DNA of 64,000 nt from Tyzzerella sp. An114 (GCF_002161055.1 NZ_NFLT01000003.1:1-64000); one strand, 5' to 3'. Shown: positions 27,712-37,003, counted from the stretch's first letter. Notes: generated from the sequence alone by a model not told the origin. Translations and numbers: made by a program.

Positions 27712-28972
27712 TATACTCAAAAATCTCCATATTGTTTCTCATAAATATGATATTAATAAAATTTATGATATTAAAATTGAAAATGGATACATAAAAGAAA
27801 TTGGTGAAAACTTAGATGATACAAATTGTTATATAACAGATTGTACAGGACTTTTTGCTCTTCCCGGATTTATTGATATGCATTGTAGGATAGGAGACCC
27901 AGGTTTTGAGCATATTGAGGATATTGAAACAGCCTCAATGAGCGGTTCTAGAGGTGGTTTTACATCTTTAACTTGTGAACCTTCAACTAAGCCTGCCATT
28001 GATAATAAAGCCGTTGTTGACTATGTTATATCAAAAAGCGGTATATATTCACTTGTAAATATATTACCCTATGGAAGTATGACAATAGGCTGTGAGGGAA
28101 AAGAAATGGCAGAGATAGGTGAAATGTATAAAATGGGTATAGTTGCTCTCTCTGATGGCGATAAGTCTATTACAGATACTGGACTTTTGAGAAATATATT
28201 TAAGTATTCAAAAATGTTTAATCTGCCTGTAATAACAAGTTGTGATGACACATCAATATCAAATAACGGTGTTATGAATGAAGGATTTATGTCAACAGCA
28301 TTGGGGCTTAGAGGTATACCTAAAGAGGCGGAAGAAGTTTTTGTGGCAAGAGATATTGTTTTAGCTGAAAGAGTTGGAAATCATCTTCATATTTCAACTG
28401 TAACAACAGAAGGTTCTGTTCAGCTTATAAGAGAGGCTAAGGCTAGAGGTGTAAATGTTACATGCGAGACAAGCCCTCATTATTTCACATTTACAGAGGA
28501 TAAAGTTTCAGGATATAATACTCTTGCAAAGGTCAAACCACCTTTGAGAACAGAAAAAGACAGACTTGCTGTTATAGAAGGTCTTAAAGATGGCACAATA
28601 GATGTTATATCATCATCACATACTCCTGCCAATCCTGATTGGAAATATGAGGTTTTTGACTCGGCTGACTGGGGTATTTCAAGTCTTGAAACTGCTTTCC
28701 CTGTAAGTTATACAAAACTTGTTGAAAAAGGTGAACTTACACTTTTACAGCTTGTAGAGAAAATGTCTCTAAATCCTTCTAAAATATTAGGACTTAAAAA
28801 AGGCGTAATTGATGTGGGAGTTGAAGCTGATATTACTATTGTTGACACAAAAAATGAGTATACTGTGAAATCTTCTGATTTTTTATCAAAAGCAAAATTT
28901 TCACTTTATGAGGATATGAAACTTAAGGGTAAAGTTGTTTATACTATTGTTCATGGAAGAATAATATATTGA
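27704..28972 (+). CDS. Dihydroorotase-like protein lacking metal ligands (probable pseudoenzyme)
   Basis: About 422 residues with the amidohydrolase fold of DHOase/PyrC. Active-site differences are extensive. The metal H-x-H is H60-C-R62. The M-P-N-T substrate loop is E-P-S-T. The H-x-E-D metal His is Ser179 (SCDD). The next metal His is Thr232 (HISTVTT). The catalytic Asp of T-D-H-A-P-H is Ser305 (SSSHTPAN). Fold segments such as LFALPGFIDMHC, VMNEGFMSTALGLRGIP and SLNPSKILGLKKG are well kept, so the protein is under selection. Pseudomonas uses an inactive PyrC' to assemble ATCase; a similar structural role is possible. Start: ATG 27704, six bases after GGAGGTG, overlapping the pyrB-like gene by eight bases. 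Confidence 0.82.
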   Translation: MVDILKNLHIVSHKYDINKIYDIKIENGYIKEIGENLDDTNCYITDCTGLFALPGFIDMHCRIGDPGFEHIEDIETASMSGSRGGFTSLTCEPSTKPAIDNKAVVDYVISKSGIYSLVNILPYGSMTIGCEGKEMAEIGEMYKMGIVALSDGDKSITDTGLLRNIFKYSKMFNLPVITSCDDTSISNNGVMNEGFMSTALGLRGIPKEAEEVFVARDIVLAERVGNHLHISTVTTEGSVQLIREAKARGVNVTCETSPHYFTFTEDKVSGYNTLAKVKPPLRTEKDRLAVIEGLKDGTIDVISSSHTPANPDWKYEVFDSADWGISSLETAFPVSYTKLVEKGELTLLQLVEKMSLNPSKILGLKKGVIDVGVEADITIVDTKNEYTVKSSDFLSKAKFSLYEDMKLKGKVVYTIVHGRIIY

Positions 28973-28988
28973 TAGGAGGAATGTTTTT

Positions 28989-29432
28989 TTGAAAAAAGAA
29001 AAAAAGGCTGTTTTTGCTATGCTTGTTGTTATCGCTCTTGTAGGTACATACATAAATTATAAACCAACTATAAATAAAGTTAATATTGAGAGTGTTGAAA
29101 TAACGGAGGTTCAGCCAAGTCCTTCTATATCTAAAATTTTTAAAGATAAAGATGATATGAAAGAATTTTCCCAAAAGTTTTATGATAATTTGGAAAATTT
29201 TAAGCCTATGGTTTTAAATCTTGATAAAGACTTTGACAGTATAATATATCTTGAAAGAGAAGACGGAACAACTATTCCTGCTATGATACAAGATGACTGT
29301 ATAAAGATAAATAAAAAATGGTATAAAACAGACAATGAGTTTATAGAATATACAAAAGAGTTTTTTGAAAATAAACAAGGTGTTGAGACAGAAGAAAGTC
29401 AAGGCATGAAATATTACGATATTCAACAATAA
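28989..29432 (+). CDS. Small membrane-anchored protein of unknown function
   Basis: A 147-residue protein not recognised as any family. Residues 5-23 form a single N-terminal membrane anchor or uncleaved signal (AVFAMLVVIALVGTYI). The rest is soluble, charged and probably extracellular, with an acidic helix (DDMKEFSQKFYDNLENF) and a beta-type stretch with paired acidic residues. The start is TTG, seven bases after AGGAGGA. It follows the pyrC-like gene by 16 bases and is last before a strong terminator, so it belongs to that transcript. Confidence 0.65.
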   Translation: MKKEKKAVFAMLVVIALVGTYINYKPTINKVNIESVEITEVQPSPSISKIFKDKDDMKEFSQKFYDNLENFKPMVLNLDKDFDSIIYLEREDGTTIPAMIQDDCIKINKKWYKTDNEFIEYTKEFFENKQGVETEESQGMKYYDIQQ

Positions 29433-29436
29433 AGCT

Positions 29437-29467
29437 AAAAGACAGTGATTTTTTCACTGTCTTTTTT
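29437..29467 (+). terminator. Intrinsic terminator after the aroB-to-pyrC-like run
   Basis: A perfect 12-bp stem (29437-29448 with 29454-29465) with a five-T loop, followed by further T's. Confidence 0.85.
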
Positions 29468-29468
29468 G

Positions 29469-29477
29469 TGATATAAT
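29469..29477 (+). promoter_or_regulatory. Candidate extended -10 promoter for smc
   Basis: TGATATAAT fits the extended -10 pattern just behind the terminator. There is no good -35, and the leader to smc would be about 100 bases. A second weak candidate is TTGATA (29540) with TAAAAT (29561) at a short 15-bp spacing. Confidence 0.3.
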
Positions 29478-29582
29478 TTTAAATAGATACAATTTATATT
29501 TACTTTAGTAAAAGGAATAATTGAAAGAGATACACTTTTTTGATAAAATAAATTCTGCGTTAAAATTTTAAGAGGTGTATAT

Positions 29583-32500
29583 ATGTATTTAAAAAGACTT
29601 GATTTGCAAGGCTTCAAATCCTTTCCTGAAAAGGTGAAGCTTGATTTTAATAAAGGAATAACAGCCGTTGTAGGACCTAATGGCAGTGGTAAAAGTAATA
29701 TATCTGACTCTGTAAGGTGGGTTTTGGGAGAACAGAAGGCAAAAACTCTCCGTGGTGATAAAATGGAGGATATTATATTTGCTGGTACAGAGAGCAGAAA
29801 AGCTTTAGGATTTGCAGAGGTTTCTATAACAATAGATAATAAAGAGGGCAAAATGCCCATTGAATATACAGAGGTAACTGTCACAAGGCGTGTATATCGT
29901 TCTGGTGAAAGTGAATATTTGATAAATGGCACAAATTGCCGTCTTAAAGATATCCATGAACTTTTTATGGACACAGGAATAGGACGTGAAGGCTATTCTA
30001 TAATTGGACAGGGTAAAATTGATGAGATATTAAGCTCAAAGTCTGATGACAGAAGAAGACTTTTTGAGGAGGCTGCCGGTATTGTTAAGTTTAAAAATCG
30101 CCGTCAGGAGACATTTTTAAAACTTGAAAAAGAACAACAAAACCTTGAGCGTGCCGAGGATATTATAAATGAACTTGAAAGTCAGATTGAACCTTTAAAA
30201 AATCAGTCTGAAACTGCTAAAAAATATATCAGTCTCAAAGAAAAACTTAAGTATTGTGATATAAATATATTTAAGTTTGAGAGAGAAAGAATTGACAGTG
30301 AGATAAAGGACATAGGCGAAAAACTGGAAATTTATAATCAGTCTGTATTGGAGAAAGAAAAAGAGGGAGAAAGTATACGTGATAATATTCACAGTCTCAA
30401 AAAACTTTCTGATGAATATACAGATGATATTCAGAATATAAATGATAATATTGCTGAAAAAAGAAGCTCTCTTGAAAAACTTGAAAGTAGTATAAAAATT
30501 GTTGAAGAACAGATTGCTCATTCAAAGTCTAATATTGAAAGGGCAAAGTCTGATAAGGCAAAGGCTTATGAGGCAATAGAGAAAAACAAAGAGAGTATTG
30601 ATATTGAAAAGTCTAAAATAACAGCCTCAGAAATAAGCCTTAAAGCTCATAATGATAAACTTTCTGTACTTGAAGAAAAATTTTCAAATTTAAGTAATGC
30701 TCTCACTGAAAATGAAAGTATCATTGACGAATATAAAACTGAGATGATAGAAAAAATAAAAACAAGTACAGAGCTTAAAGGTGATATATCAAAGGCTGAA
30801 AGCATGGAAAGTCAGTATAAGAGACGTAAAGAACAGCTTGAAAATGAGAAGGCTTATATTGAAAGTCAAATAAGAGACAGTGAAATCCATATTGAAGCCC
30901 TTAAAAAACATATTGAAGTTAACGGAGAAAAACAACAAAAACTTGAAAAAGAGATATCAAACTCCGATTTTGAGAGAAAAAATATATTGAATAATAACGA
31001 TATTATGAGGGCTATTCTCCAAACTAAAGAGAGAGAATATAACGATAAAAAATCTCGTCTCAATGTTCTTTCTGATATGGAAAAAGAACATGAGGGATTT
31101 TTTAAGAGTGTAAAGAGTATATTAAAATTAAGTTCTCAAGGTGATAGAAGATTTAAAGGTGTTATGGGAGCTGTGGGTGAGATATTCACAGTTGATAAAA
31201 AATATGAGACTGCCATAGAAATTGCTTTAGGCGGTGCTATGCAAAATATTGTAACTGATAATGAAGATAGTGCTAAAAGTGCTATTGAATATTTAAAACA
31301 TAATAATCTTGGTAGAGCTACATTTCTTCCTATATCTGCTGTAAAGGGTAAAGGAATAGAAAAAGACAGAGATAAAATACTTTCTGAAAAAGGTATAATT
31401 GGAACAGCGGACACTATTGTTAATTATGAAAATGTTTATGACGGTATAGCTAAATTTCTTTTGGGAAAAGTTATTATTGCTGAAAATATTGATTTTGCCA
31501 TTGAATTTTCTAAAAAATATAAATATTCTTATAAAATTGTAACCCTTGATGGAGATACTTTAAGCGTTGGTGGAGCCATGACCGGCGGTAGTATTTCAAA
31601 AAAATCAACTGGAATATTTGGAAGAAGTAGAGAAATAAAAGAGCTTAAAGATTATATTGAAGTTTTTGGAAAAGAAGTTGATGAAATAAGAAATAAAATT
31701 TCTGAGGGACAGAAAAAAATTGATAAAATAGCTGAAAAAGTATCTGAAATGAATATGGCTTTAAGAGAGATAAGCCTTAAAAATGAAAATGCAAAAAATG
31801 ATATATCAAGAACAGAAAATTCTCTTAAAGATAAAAATGAAAAACTTAATCTTTATATTATAGAGGAAAAACAGCTTAAAGAACAATCAGACTTTGCAAA
31901 CACAGACCTTGAAAAGGCTAAGGAAAAACTCTTAAATACTGAAAAAGATATTGAGAGAATAAACGAAGTCTTATCTAAATATCAGACAGACATTGAAAGC
32001 GAGAGAGTTTCACAAAATCAGCTTTTAAATGAGATTACAGAAATAAAAATAACAGTTTCTAATATAAAACAGAGTCGAAAAAATTCTGATAATACAATAA
32101 AAAGAATAAATGACACTATAAAGGAACTTGAAAAAGATATTGAAAACTTTGACAAAGACAAAGAAAAACTCAAAAAAGATATAGAAAACAAAAAAGAAGA
32201 TATATCAAAAACAGAAGTTCAAATATTGGAAGTTAAAAGAAATATTGATGAACTTCAAAAAAATCTCACAGAAAAAGCCGATATGAGAAAAGATACTATT
32301 GAAAAATATGAAGGCTTGGAAGAAAAAATAAGAGAATGTTCCGATTACATAGCTAAACTTAAAAATGACAGTGTACGTATTGAGGCTAGAAGGGATAAAC
32401 TTTTTGAGGACAAAGAAAGAATTGCAAATAATATAATTGAGGAGTATGATATAAACCCTGAAACTATTGAAAATACCCTTGATAATTTGCCTTCCGTTGA

Positions 32501-33158
32501 CAGTCTCAAAAAATCTGCCTATAATCTTAAGGGGGAAATAAAAGCCCTTGGAAGTGTCAATGTTGATGCAATAGAGAAATATAGAGAGGTAAAGGAGAGA
32601 TATACTTTCCTTTGTAGTCAGAGAGACGATATTGTGGAGGCTGAAAGAAAACTTAAGGGTATTATTTCAGAGCTTACTACACTTATGGAAAATCAGTTTA
32701 AAGAACAGTTTGAAATCATATCAAATAACTTTAACGAGACATTCAGAGAAATGTTTGGTGGTGGAAAGGCTTATTTGAGACTTTCTGATGAAAATGACGT
32801 TTTAGGTTCGGGAATAGATATTATTGCACAGCCACCGGGAAAAAATCTTCAAAATATGATGCTTTTATCTGGTGGAGAGCGTGCTTTAACTGCTATATCA
32901 ATACTTTTTTCAATACTTAAAATGAAACCGTCACCTTTCTGTATACTTGATGAGATTGAAGCTGCCCTTGATGATGCTAATGTAAAACGTTATGCCGATT
33001 ATTTGAGAAAGTTCTCAAAGGAAACACAGTTTATAGTTATAACTCACAGAAAAGGCACTATGGAAGCGGCTGATGTTATGTATGGCATAACAATGCAGGA
33101 GAAAGGCGTTTCAAAACTTATATCGGTTGATTTTACCGATACTATGGATTATTCATAA
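29583..33158 (+). CDS. smc: Chromosome partition protein SMC
   Basis: A 1191-residue condensin ATPase. The N-terminal head has Walker A GPNGSGKSNI (about 32-41) and the RWVLGEQ segment. Two long coiled coils (about 165-500 and 680-1020) flank a hinge (about 510-670, GVMGAVGEIF to GGAMTGGS). The C-terminal head has the signature LLSGGERALTAIS, Walker B FCILDEIEAALDD and the THRKGTMEAAD switch. With ScpA/ScpB it extrudes DNA loops from parS sites. It is followed 17 bases later by ftsY, as in Bacillus. Confidence 0.96.
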   Translation: MYLKRLDLQGFKSFPEKVKLDFNKGITAVVGPNGSGKSNISDSVRWVLGEQKAKTLRGDKMEDIIFAGTESRKALGFAEVSITIDNKEGKMPIEYTEVTVTRRVYRSGESEYLINGTNCRLKDIHELFMDTGIGREGYSIIGQGKIDEILSSKSDDRRRLFEEAAGIVKFKNRRQETFLKLEKEQQNLERAEDIINELESQIEPLKNQSETAKKYISLKEKLKYCDINIFKFERERIDSEIKDIGEKLEIYNQSVLEKEKEGESIRDNIHSLKKLSDEYTDDIQNINDNIAEKRSSLEKLESSIKIVEEQIAHSKSNIERAKSDKAKAYEAIEKNKESIDIEKSKITASEISLKAHNDKLSVLEEKFSNLSNALTENESIIDEYKTEMIEKIKTSTELKGDISKAESMESQYKRRKEQLENEKAYIESQIRDSEIHIEALKKHIEVNGEKQQKLEKEISNSDFERKNILNNNDIMRAILQTKEREYNDKKSRLNVLSDMEKEHEGFFKSVKSILKLSSQGDRRFKGVMGAVGEIFTVDKKYETAIEIALGGAMQNIVTDNEDSAKSAIEYLKHNNLGRATFLPISAVKGKGIEKDRDKILSEKGIIGTADTIVNYENVYDGIAKFLLGKVIIAENIDFAIEFSKKYKYSYKIVTLDGDTLSVGGAMTGGSISKKSTGIFGRSREIKELKDYIEVFGKEVDEIRNKISEGQKKIDKIAEKVSEMNMALREISLKNENAKNDISRTENSLKDKNEKLNLYIIEEKQLKEQSDFANTDLEKAKEKLLNTEKDIERINEVLSKYQTDIESERVSQNQLLNEITEIKITVSNIKQSRKNSDNTIKRINDTIKELEKDIENFDKDKEKLKKDIENKKEDISKTEVQILEVKRNIDELQKNLTEKADMRKDTIEKYEGLEEKIRECSDYIAKLKNDSVRIEARRDKLFEDKERIANNIIEEYDINPETIENTLDNLPSVDSLKKSAYNLKGEIKALGSVNVDAIEKYREVKERYTFLCSQRDDIVEAERKLKGIISELTTLMENQFKEQFEIISNNFNETFREMFGGGKAYLRLSDENDVLGSGIDIIAQPPGKNLQNMMLLSGGERALTAISILFSILKMKPSPFCILDEIEAALDDANVKRYADYLRKFSKETQFIVITHRKGTMEAADVMYGITMQEKGVSKLISVDFTDTMDYS

Positions 33159-33175
33159 TTATGGAGGATTTTTAA

Positions 33176-34576
33176 ATGGGATTTTTTGATTTTTTAAAAG
33201 GTAAGAAAAAGAATACAGATGAAAATGTATCACAGGAAAATATTAATGAAAGTAGCAGTAATGTTTTAGAGGAGATTGAAGGTATAGAGGTTACACCTTT
33301 TGAGCCGGAAGAAAAAGGAAGAACTCCTGAAGAAATTTTTAGAAATAAACAGGAGTTTAAAGCTGATATAACTATTGCAAAAATTCCTGACATTACAGCG
33401 GAGGAACTTGAAAGGGCTATACATGAAGATGAGGAAGAAACAGAAGAAATTGAGGAAGTCACAGAGATAATTGACGAGCCTGAAATCAGTGAAGAAATAA
33501 CAGAAAATGCAGAGGAAATAGAAGAAACAACAGAAAATACAGAGGAAGTTTCTGAAGAAGTAGAAGAAACAACAGAAGAAATAGAAGAAGTTATTGAAGA
33601 AACTGTTGAGGAAGAAAAAGAGGAAATAAAAGAGGAAGTTGTTGAAGAAAAACCAACTAAAAAAGGATTTTTTGCAAAACTCTTTGCAGGACTTGACAAG
33701 ACAAGAAAAAATATTCTCGGTGGTGTTGATGCTGTTTTAGGTGCTTTTACTAAGATTGATGAGGAGCTTTTTGAGGAACTTGAAGAAGTTCTTATTATGG
33801 CTGATATCGGCGTTGAAACTACAATGAATATTATTGATAACTTGAGAAAGAGAGTTAAAAGAGAGAAAACAACAGACCCACAGGCAATTAAAGGAATGTT
33901 GGTTGATGAGATTACAGAGCTTTTAAATGAAGGTGCTGATGATGATTATGACCTTCCAAAACCAACAGTAATGCTTGTTATAGGTGTAAATGGTGTAGGT
34001 AAAACAACAACAATAGGAAAACTTTCTCATAACTATAAAGATCAGGGAGATAAAGTTTTACTTGCTGCAGCAGATACATTTAGAGCAGCAGCTATTGACC
34101 AGCTTAAAATATGGGGCGAGAGAGCGGGAATTGATGTTATAAGACATGAGGAAAACTCTGACCCTGCCGCTGTTGTTTTTGATGCTGTAAACGCAGCTAA
34201 AAACAGAGGTACAGACATTTTAATTTGTGATACTGCTGGAAGACTTCACAATAAAAAGAACCTTATGGAAGAACTTAAGAAGATTTCAAAGGTTATTGAC
34301 AGAGAATATCCACAGGCTAACAAAGAAGTTTATCTTGTACTTGATGCTACAACAGGACAAAATGCTATGCAGCAGGCTAAATTATTTAAAGAAGTTGCAG
34401 ATATTACAGGTATAATACTTACAAAACTTGATGGTACAGCTAAAGGTGGTATTGTAATAGCTATAAAATCAGAACTTAATATACCTGTAAGATATATTGG
34501 TGTTGGTGAAGGTATAAATGACCTTCAGAAATTTAATGCGAGAGATTTTGCTTCTGCACTTTTCGGTAATGAGTAA
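33176..34576 (+). CDS. ftsY: Signal recognition particle receptor FtsY
   Basis: A 466-residue SRP-receptor GTPase. Residues 10-160 form an acidic A domain with long Glu/Thr-rich stretches, likely disordered and membrane-associated. The NG domain follows: N helices (about 165-260), G1 [10 protein letters not shown] near 271, [27 protein letters not shown] and the C-terminal [10 protein letters not shown]. It docks SRP-ribosome complexes at the membrane. It pairs with Ffh, encoded 0.5 kb downstream. Confidence 0.96.
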   Translation: MGFFDFLKGKKKNTDENVSQENINESSSNVLEEIEGIEVTPFEPEEKGRTPEEIFRNKQEFKADITIAKIPDITAEELERAIHEDEEETEEIEEVTEIIDEPEISEEITENAEEIEETTENTEEVSEEVEETTEEIEEVIEETVEEEKEEIKEEVVEEKPTKKGFFAKLFAGLDKTRKNILGGVDAVLGAFTKIDEELFEELEEVLIMADIGVETTMNIIDNLRKRVKREKTTDPQAIKGMLVDEITELLNEGADDDYDLPKPTVMLVIGVNGVGKTTTIGKLSHNYKDQGDKVLLAAADTFRAAAIDQLKIWGERAGIDVIRHEENSDPAAVVFDAVNAAKNRGTDILICDTAGRLHNKKNLMEELKKISKVIDREYPQANKEVYLVLDATTGQNAMQQAKLFKEVADITGIILTKLDGTAKGGIVIAIKSELNIPVRYIGVGEGINDLQKFNARDFASALFGNE

Positions 34577-34618
34577 TATTGCATAAAAAAAGTTTTGGGT
34601 TTACTGAAATTTTTGAAG

Positions 34619-34712
34619 GGGTGTAAAGTAAAAATACTTGACACCTCTCCCTTTTTATTGTAGAATATTCGAGGTAAAGTAAAAATACTTTACACCCTTT
34701 AAAAAGGGAGAG
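34619..34712 (+). repeat. Twin dyads and interleaved complementary arms before ylxM
   Basis: GTAAAGTAAAAATACTT occurs at 34623-34639 and 34674-34690, and each copy continues into ACACC after one variable base. The second copy is a perfect 8+8 inverted repeat with an AAAA centre (34674-34693); the first has one mismatch but arms of 11 bp (34620-34645). In RNA, 34619-34630 can pair with 34686-34697, and 34645-34656 with 34701-34712. The latter arm holds the ylxM ribosome site AGGGAG. The gap 34577-34719 holds no gene. Confidence 0.75.
34638..34666 (+). promoter_or_regulatory. Promoter of the ylxM-ffh operon
   Basis: A perfect TTGACA (34638-34643), a 17-bp spacer and TAGAAT (34661-34666). The -35 overlaps the first dyad and the expected start (about 34673) abuts the second, so a protein bound at both would block the promoter. 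Confidence 0.75.
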
Positions 34713-34719
34713 ATGAAAT

Positions 34720-35073
34720 ATGGATAGTTTATTACAGATTTCACTACTTTTTGATTTTTACGGCGAGCTTTTGACAGATAAACAAAAAACAATATATCAT
34801 ATGTATTATGATGAAGATTTATCTCTCTCCGAGATTGGAGAGGAGCTTAATATAAGCCGTCAGGCTGTGAGAGACCAGCTTAAAAGAACAGAGAAAATTT
34901 TGAAAGGTTATGAGGAAAAACTCAATCTTGTTGAAAAATTTATGATACACAAAGAGTCTGTTGCTAAAATCAAAAATATTGTTGAAGATATTGAGAATAA
35001 ATTTGAAGTGCCCCGTAATATGCTTAATTGTATAGAGGATATTAAAAAATTAGCAGATGATATACTTTGCTAA
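34720..35073 (+). CDS. ylxM: YlxM/p13 family HTH protein
   Basis: A 117-residue protein of the UPF0122 family. A sigma-70 region-4-like HTH occupies about residues 15-65 (LTDKQKTIYHMYYDEDLSLSEIGEELNISRQAVRDQLKR), followed by a helical C-terminus. YlxM is encoded with ffh in most Firmicutes and stimulates SRP GTPase activity in streptococci, yet its fold is DNA-binding. The paired dyads around its own promoter make autoregulation a reasonable inference. The ribosome site AGGGAG is nine bases from the ATG and lies in a potential stem. Confidence 0.92.
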   Translation: MDSLLQISLLFDFYGELLTDKQKTIYHMYYDEDLSLSEIGEELNISRQAVRDQLKRTEKILKGYEEKLNLVEKFMIHKESVAKIKNIVEDIENKFEVPRNMLNCIEDIKKLADDILC

Positions 35074-35088
35074 CTAGGAGGGTGATTT

Positions 35089-36426
35089 ATGGCATTTGAA
35101 GGTTTATCAGGAAAACTCCAAGAAGTTTTCAAACAGCTTAGAAGTAAAGGAAAACTTACTGAGGACGATGTTAAGTCCGCCATGAGAGAAGTCAAAATTG
35201 CTTTGCTCGAGGCTGATGTTAACTTTAAAATTGTAAAATCTTTTATTAAAAAAGTGACAGAAAGAGCTGTTGGAAGTGAAGTTCTTGAAGGACTTAATCC
35301 GGGACAGCAGGTTATAAAAATTGTTAATGAAGAAATGATTGAGCTTATGGGTACTACCCAAAGCAAACTCACTTTTGCAAATCGTCCACCAACAATTTAT
35401 ATGATGGTTGGTTTGCAGGGTGCCGGTAAAACTACAACAAGCGGTAAGCTTGCCGGACTTTTGAGAAAACAGGGCAAAAAACCTCTTTTGGTTGCCTGTG
35501 ACGTTTACAGACCGGCTGCTATTAAACAGCTTCAAATTGTAGGAAAAACTTATGATATACCTGTTTTCGAAATGGGAGATAAAGTTAATCCTGTTGAGAT
35601 AGCAACAAAATCTCTTGAATATGCAGAGAAAAACAAACATGATGTAATACTTATTGACACGGCAGGTCGTCTCCATATCAATGAAGAATTGATGGACGAG
35701 CTTAAAAATATAAAATCAGCCGTAAGACCACAGGAAATTATACTTGTGGTTGATGCTATGACAGGTCAGGACGCTGTTACGGTTGCTGAAAGTTTTGATA
35801 CACAGCTTGGTGTTGACGGTATAATACTTACAAAACTTGATGGCGATACAAGAGGCGGTGCTGCTCTTTCTGTAAGACATGTTACAGGAAAGCCTATTAA
35901 GTATGTAGGTATGGGTGAAAAACTTGAAGATTTAGAGCCTTTCTATCCTGATAGAATGGCTTCAAGAATACTTGGTATGGGAGATATACTTTCTCTTATA
36001 GATAAGGCTCAGGCAAACTTTGACGAGAAGCAAGCTATGGAGCTTCAAAAGAAAATGAGAGAAAATGACTTCACTTTAGAGGATTTTCTTTCACAGATGC
36101 AGCAGGTCAAAAAAATGGGACCTTTAAAAGACCTTATTGGTATGATACCAGGTATGAACCAAATGAATATACCTGATACAGAACTTGACCCTAAAGTTTT
36201 GAACCATGTTGAAGCAATTATACAGTCTATGACTATTGAGGAGAGAAGAAACCCTTCTATACTTAATGGACCTAGAAAGAAACGTATTGCACAGGGGAGT
36301 GGTAGAAATATCGCTGAAGTAAACCGATTGCTCAAACAGTTTGAGGAAATGAAAAAAATGATGAAGCAGTTGGGAGATTTACAAAAGGGTAAAAAAGGAA
36401 AATTCAAACTTCCTTTTTTAAGATAA
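35089..36426 (+). CDS. ffh: Signal recognition particle protein Ffh
   Basis: A 445-residue SRP54 GTPase. It has an N domain (1-90), a G domain with GLQGAGKTTT (about 107-116), DVYRPAAIKQL, DTAGR and LTKLDGDTRGG, and the Met-rich M domain (about 300-445: MQQVKKMGPLKDLIGMIPGM, RIAQGSGRNIAEVNRLLKQF). The M domain binds 4.5S RNA and signal peptides. It sits 15 bases after ylxM. Confidence 0.97.
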   Translation: MAFEGLSGKLQEVFKQLRSKGKLTEDDVKSAMREVKIALLEADVNFKIVKSFIKKVTERAVGSEVLEGLNPGQQVIKIVNEEMIELMGTTQSKLTFANRPPTIYMMVGLQGAGKTTTSGKLAGLLRKQGKKPLLVACDVYRPAAIKQLQIVGKTYDIPVFEMGDKVNPVEIATKSLEYAEKNKHDVILIDTAGRLHINEELMDELKNIKSAVRPQEIILVVDAMTGQDAVTVAESFDTQLGVDGIILTKLDGDTRGGAALSVRHVTGKPIKYVGMGEKLEDLEPFYPDRMASRILGMGDILSLIDKAQANFDEKQAMELQKKMRENDFTLEDFLSQMQQVKKMGPLKDLIGMIPGMNQMNIPDTELDPKVLNHVEAIIQSMTIEERRNPSILNGPRKKRIAQGSGRNIAEVNRLLKQFEEMKKMMKQLGDLQKGKKGKFKLPFLR

Positions 36427-36473
36427 AATAAAAAAGATAATAAATAATTAATATTTTTAGGAGGAATTTTAAA

Positions 36474-36722
36474 ATGGCAGTAAGAATTAGATTAAAAAGA
36501 TTAGGAGCTAAAAAAGCACCATTCTATAGAATAGTTGTTGCAGATTCAAGAACAGCAAGAAATGGTAAATCAATCGCTGAAATCGGATACTATGACCCAA
36601 CTAAAGAACCAGCTGTATTAAAAGTTGATTCAGAAGAAGCAAACAAATGGTTAGCAAACGGTGCTCAGCCTTCAGACACAGCTAAAGCTTTATTAAAGAA
36701 AGCAGGAGTTATTGCTGAGTAA
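36474..36722 (+). CDS. rpsP: 30S ribosomal protein S16
   Basis: An 82-residue S16: [19 protein letters not shown] at the start and [21 protein letters not shown] complete the family signature. It binds 16S rRNA and aids 30S assembly. Codon use is slightly more biased than its neighbours, as expected for a highly expressed gene. It has an AGGAGG ribosome site and the usual place after ffh. Confidence 0.97.
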   Translation: MAVRIRLKRLGAKKAPFYRIVVADSRTARNGKSIAEIGYYDPTKEPAVLKVDSEEANKWLANGAQPSDTAKALLKKAGVIAE

Positions 36723-36758
36723 TTGTTGATTTCTTCAAACTAATTGGAGGAGATTACT

Positions 36759-36989
36759 ATGAAAGAACTTTTAGAGGTAATCGCAAGGAACCTCGTTGAT
36801 TGTCCTGAGAAGGTTACTGTTACTGAGAATGAGACTGAAAAAGCTCTTGTTCTTGAACTTAAAGTAGCCCCTGAGGATATGGGAAAAGTTATAGGAAAAC
36901 AGGGAAGAATTGCTAAAGCAATCAGAACTGTTGTAAAAGCTGCGGCAATTCATGAAGATAAAAAAATTATCGTTGAAATTGTTCAGTAA
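36759..36989 (+). CDS. khpA: KH-domain RNA-binding protein KhpA (YlqC)
   Basis: About 76 residues forming one KH domain: APEDMGKVIGKQGRIAKAIRTVVKAAA contains the G-x-x-G loop (GKQG). KhpA acts with KhpB/EloR as an RNA chaperone affecting division and wall growth in streptococci. The ATG at 36759 follows GGAGGAG; an in-frame TTG at 36744 is too early. It is followed by a terminator. Confidence 0.92.
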   Translation: MKELLEVIARNLVDCPEKVTVTENETEKALVLELKVAPEDMGKVIGKQGRIAKAIRTVVKAAAIHEDKKIIVEIVQ

Positions 36990-37003
36990 TACAGAGTTTA
37001 AAT

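Noticed and set aside
33172-33699. Long Ser-rich open frame on the minus strand
   Set aside because: It is the antisense shadow of the Glu-rich FtsY A domain (GAA/GAG read as TTC/CTC); it has no ribosome site.
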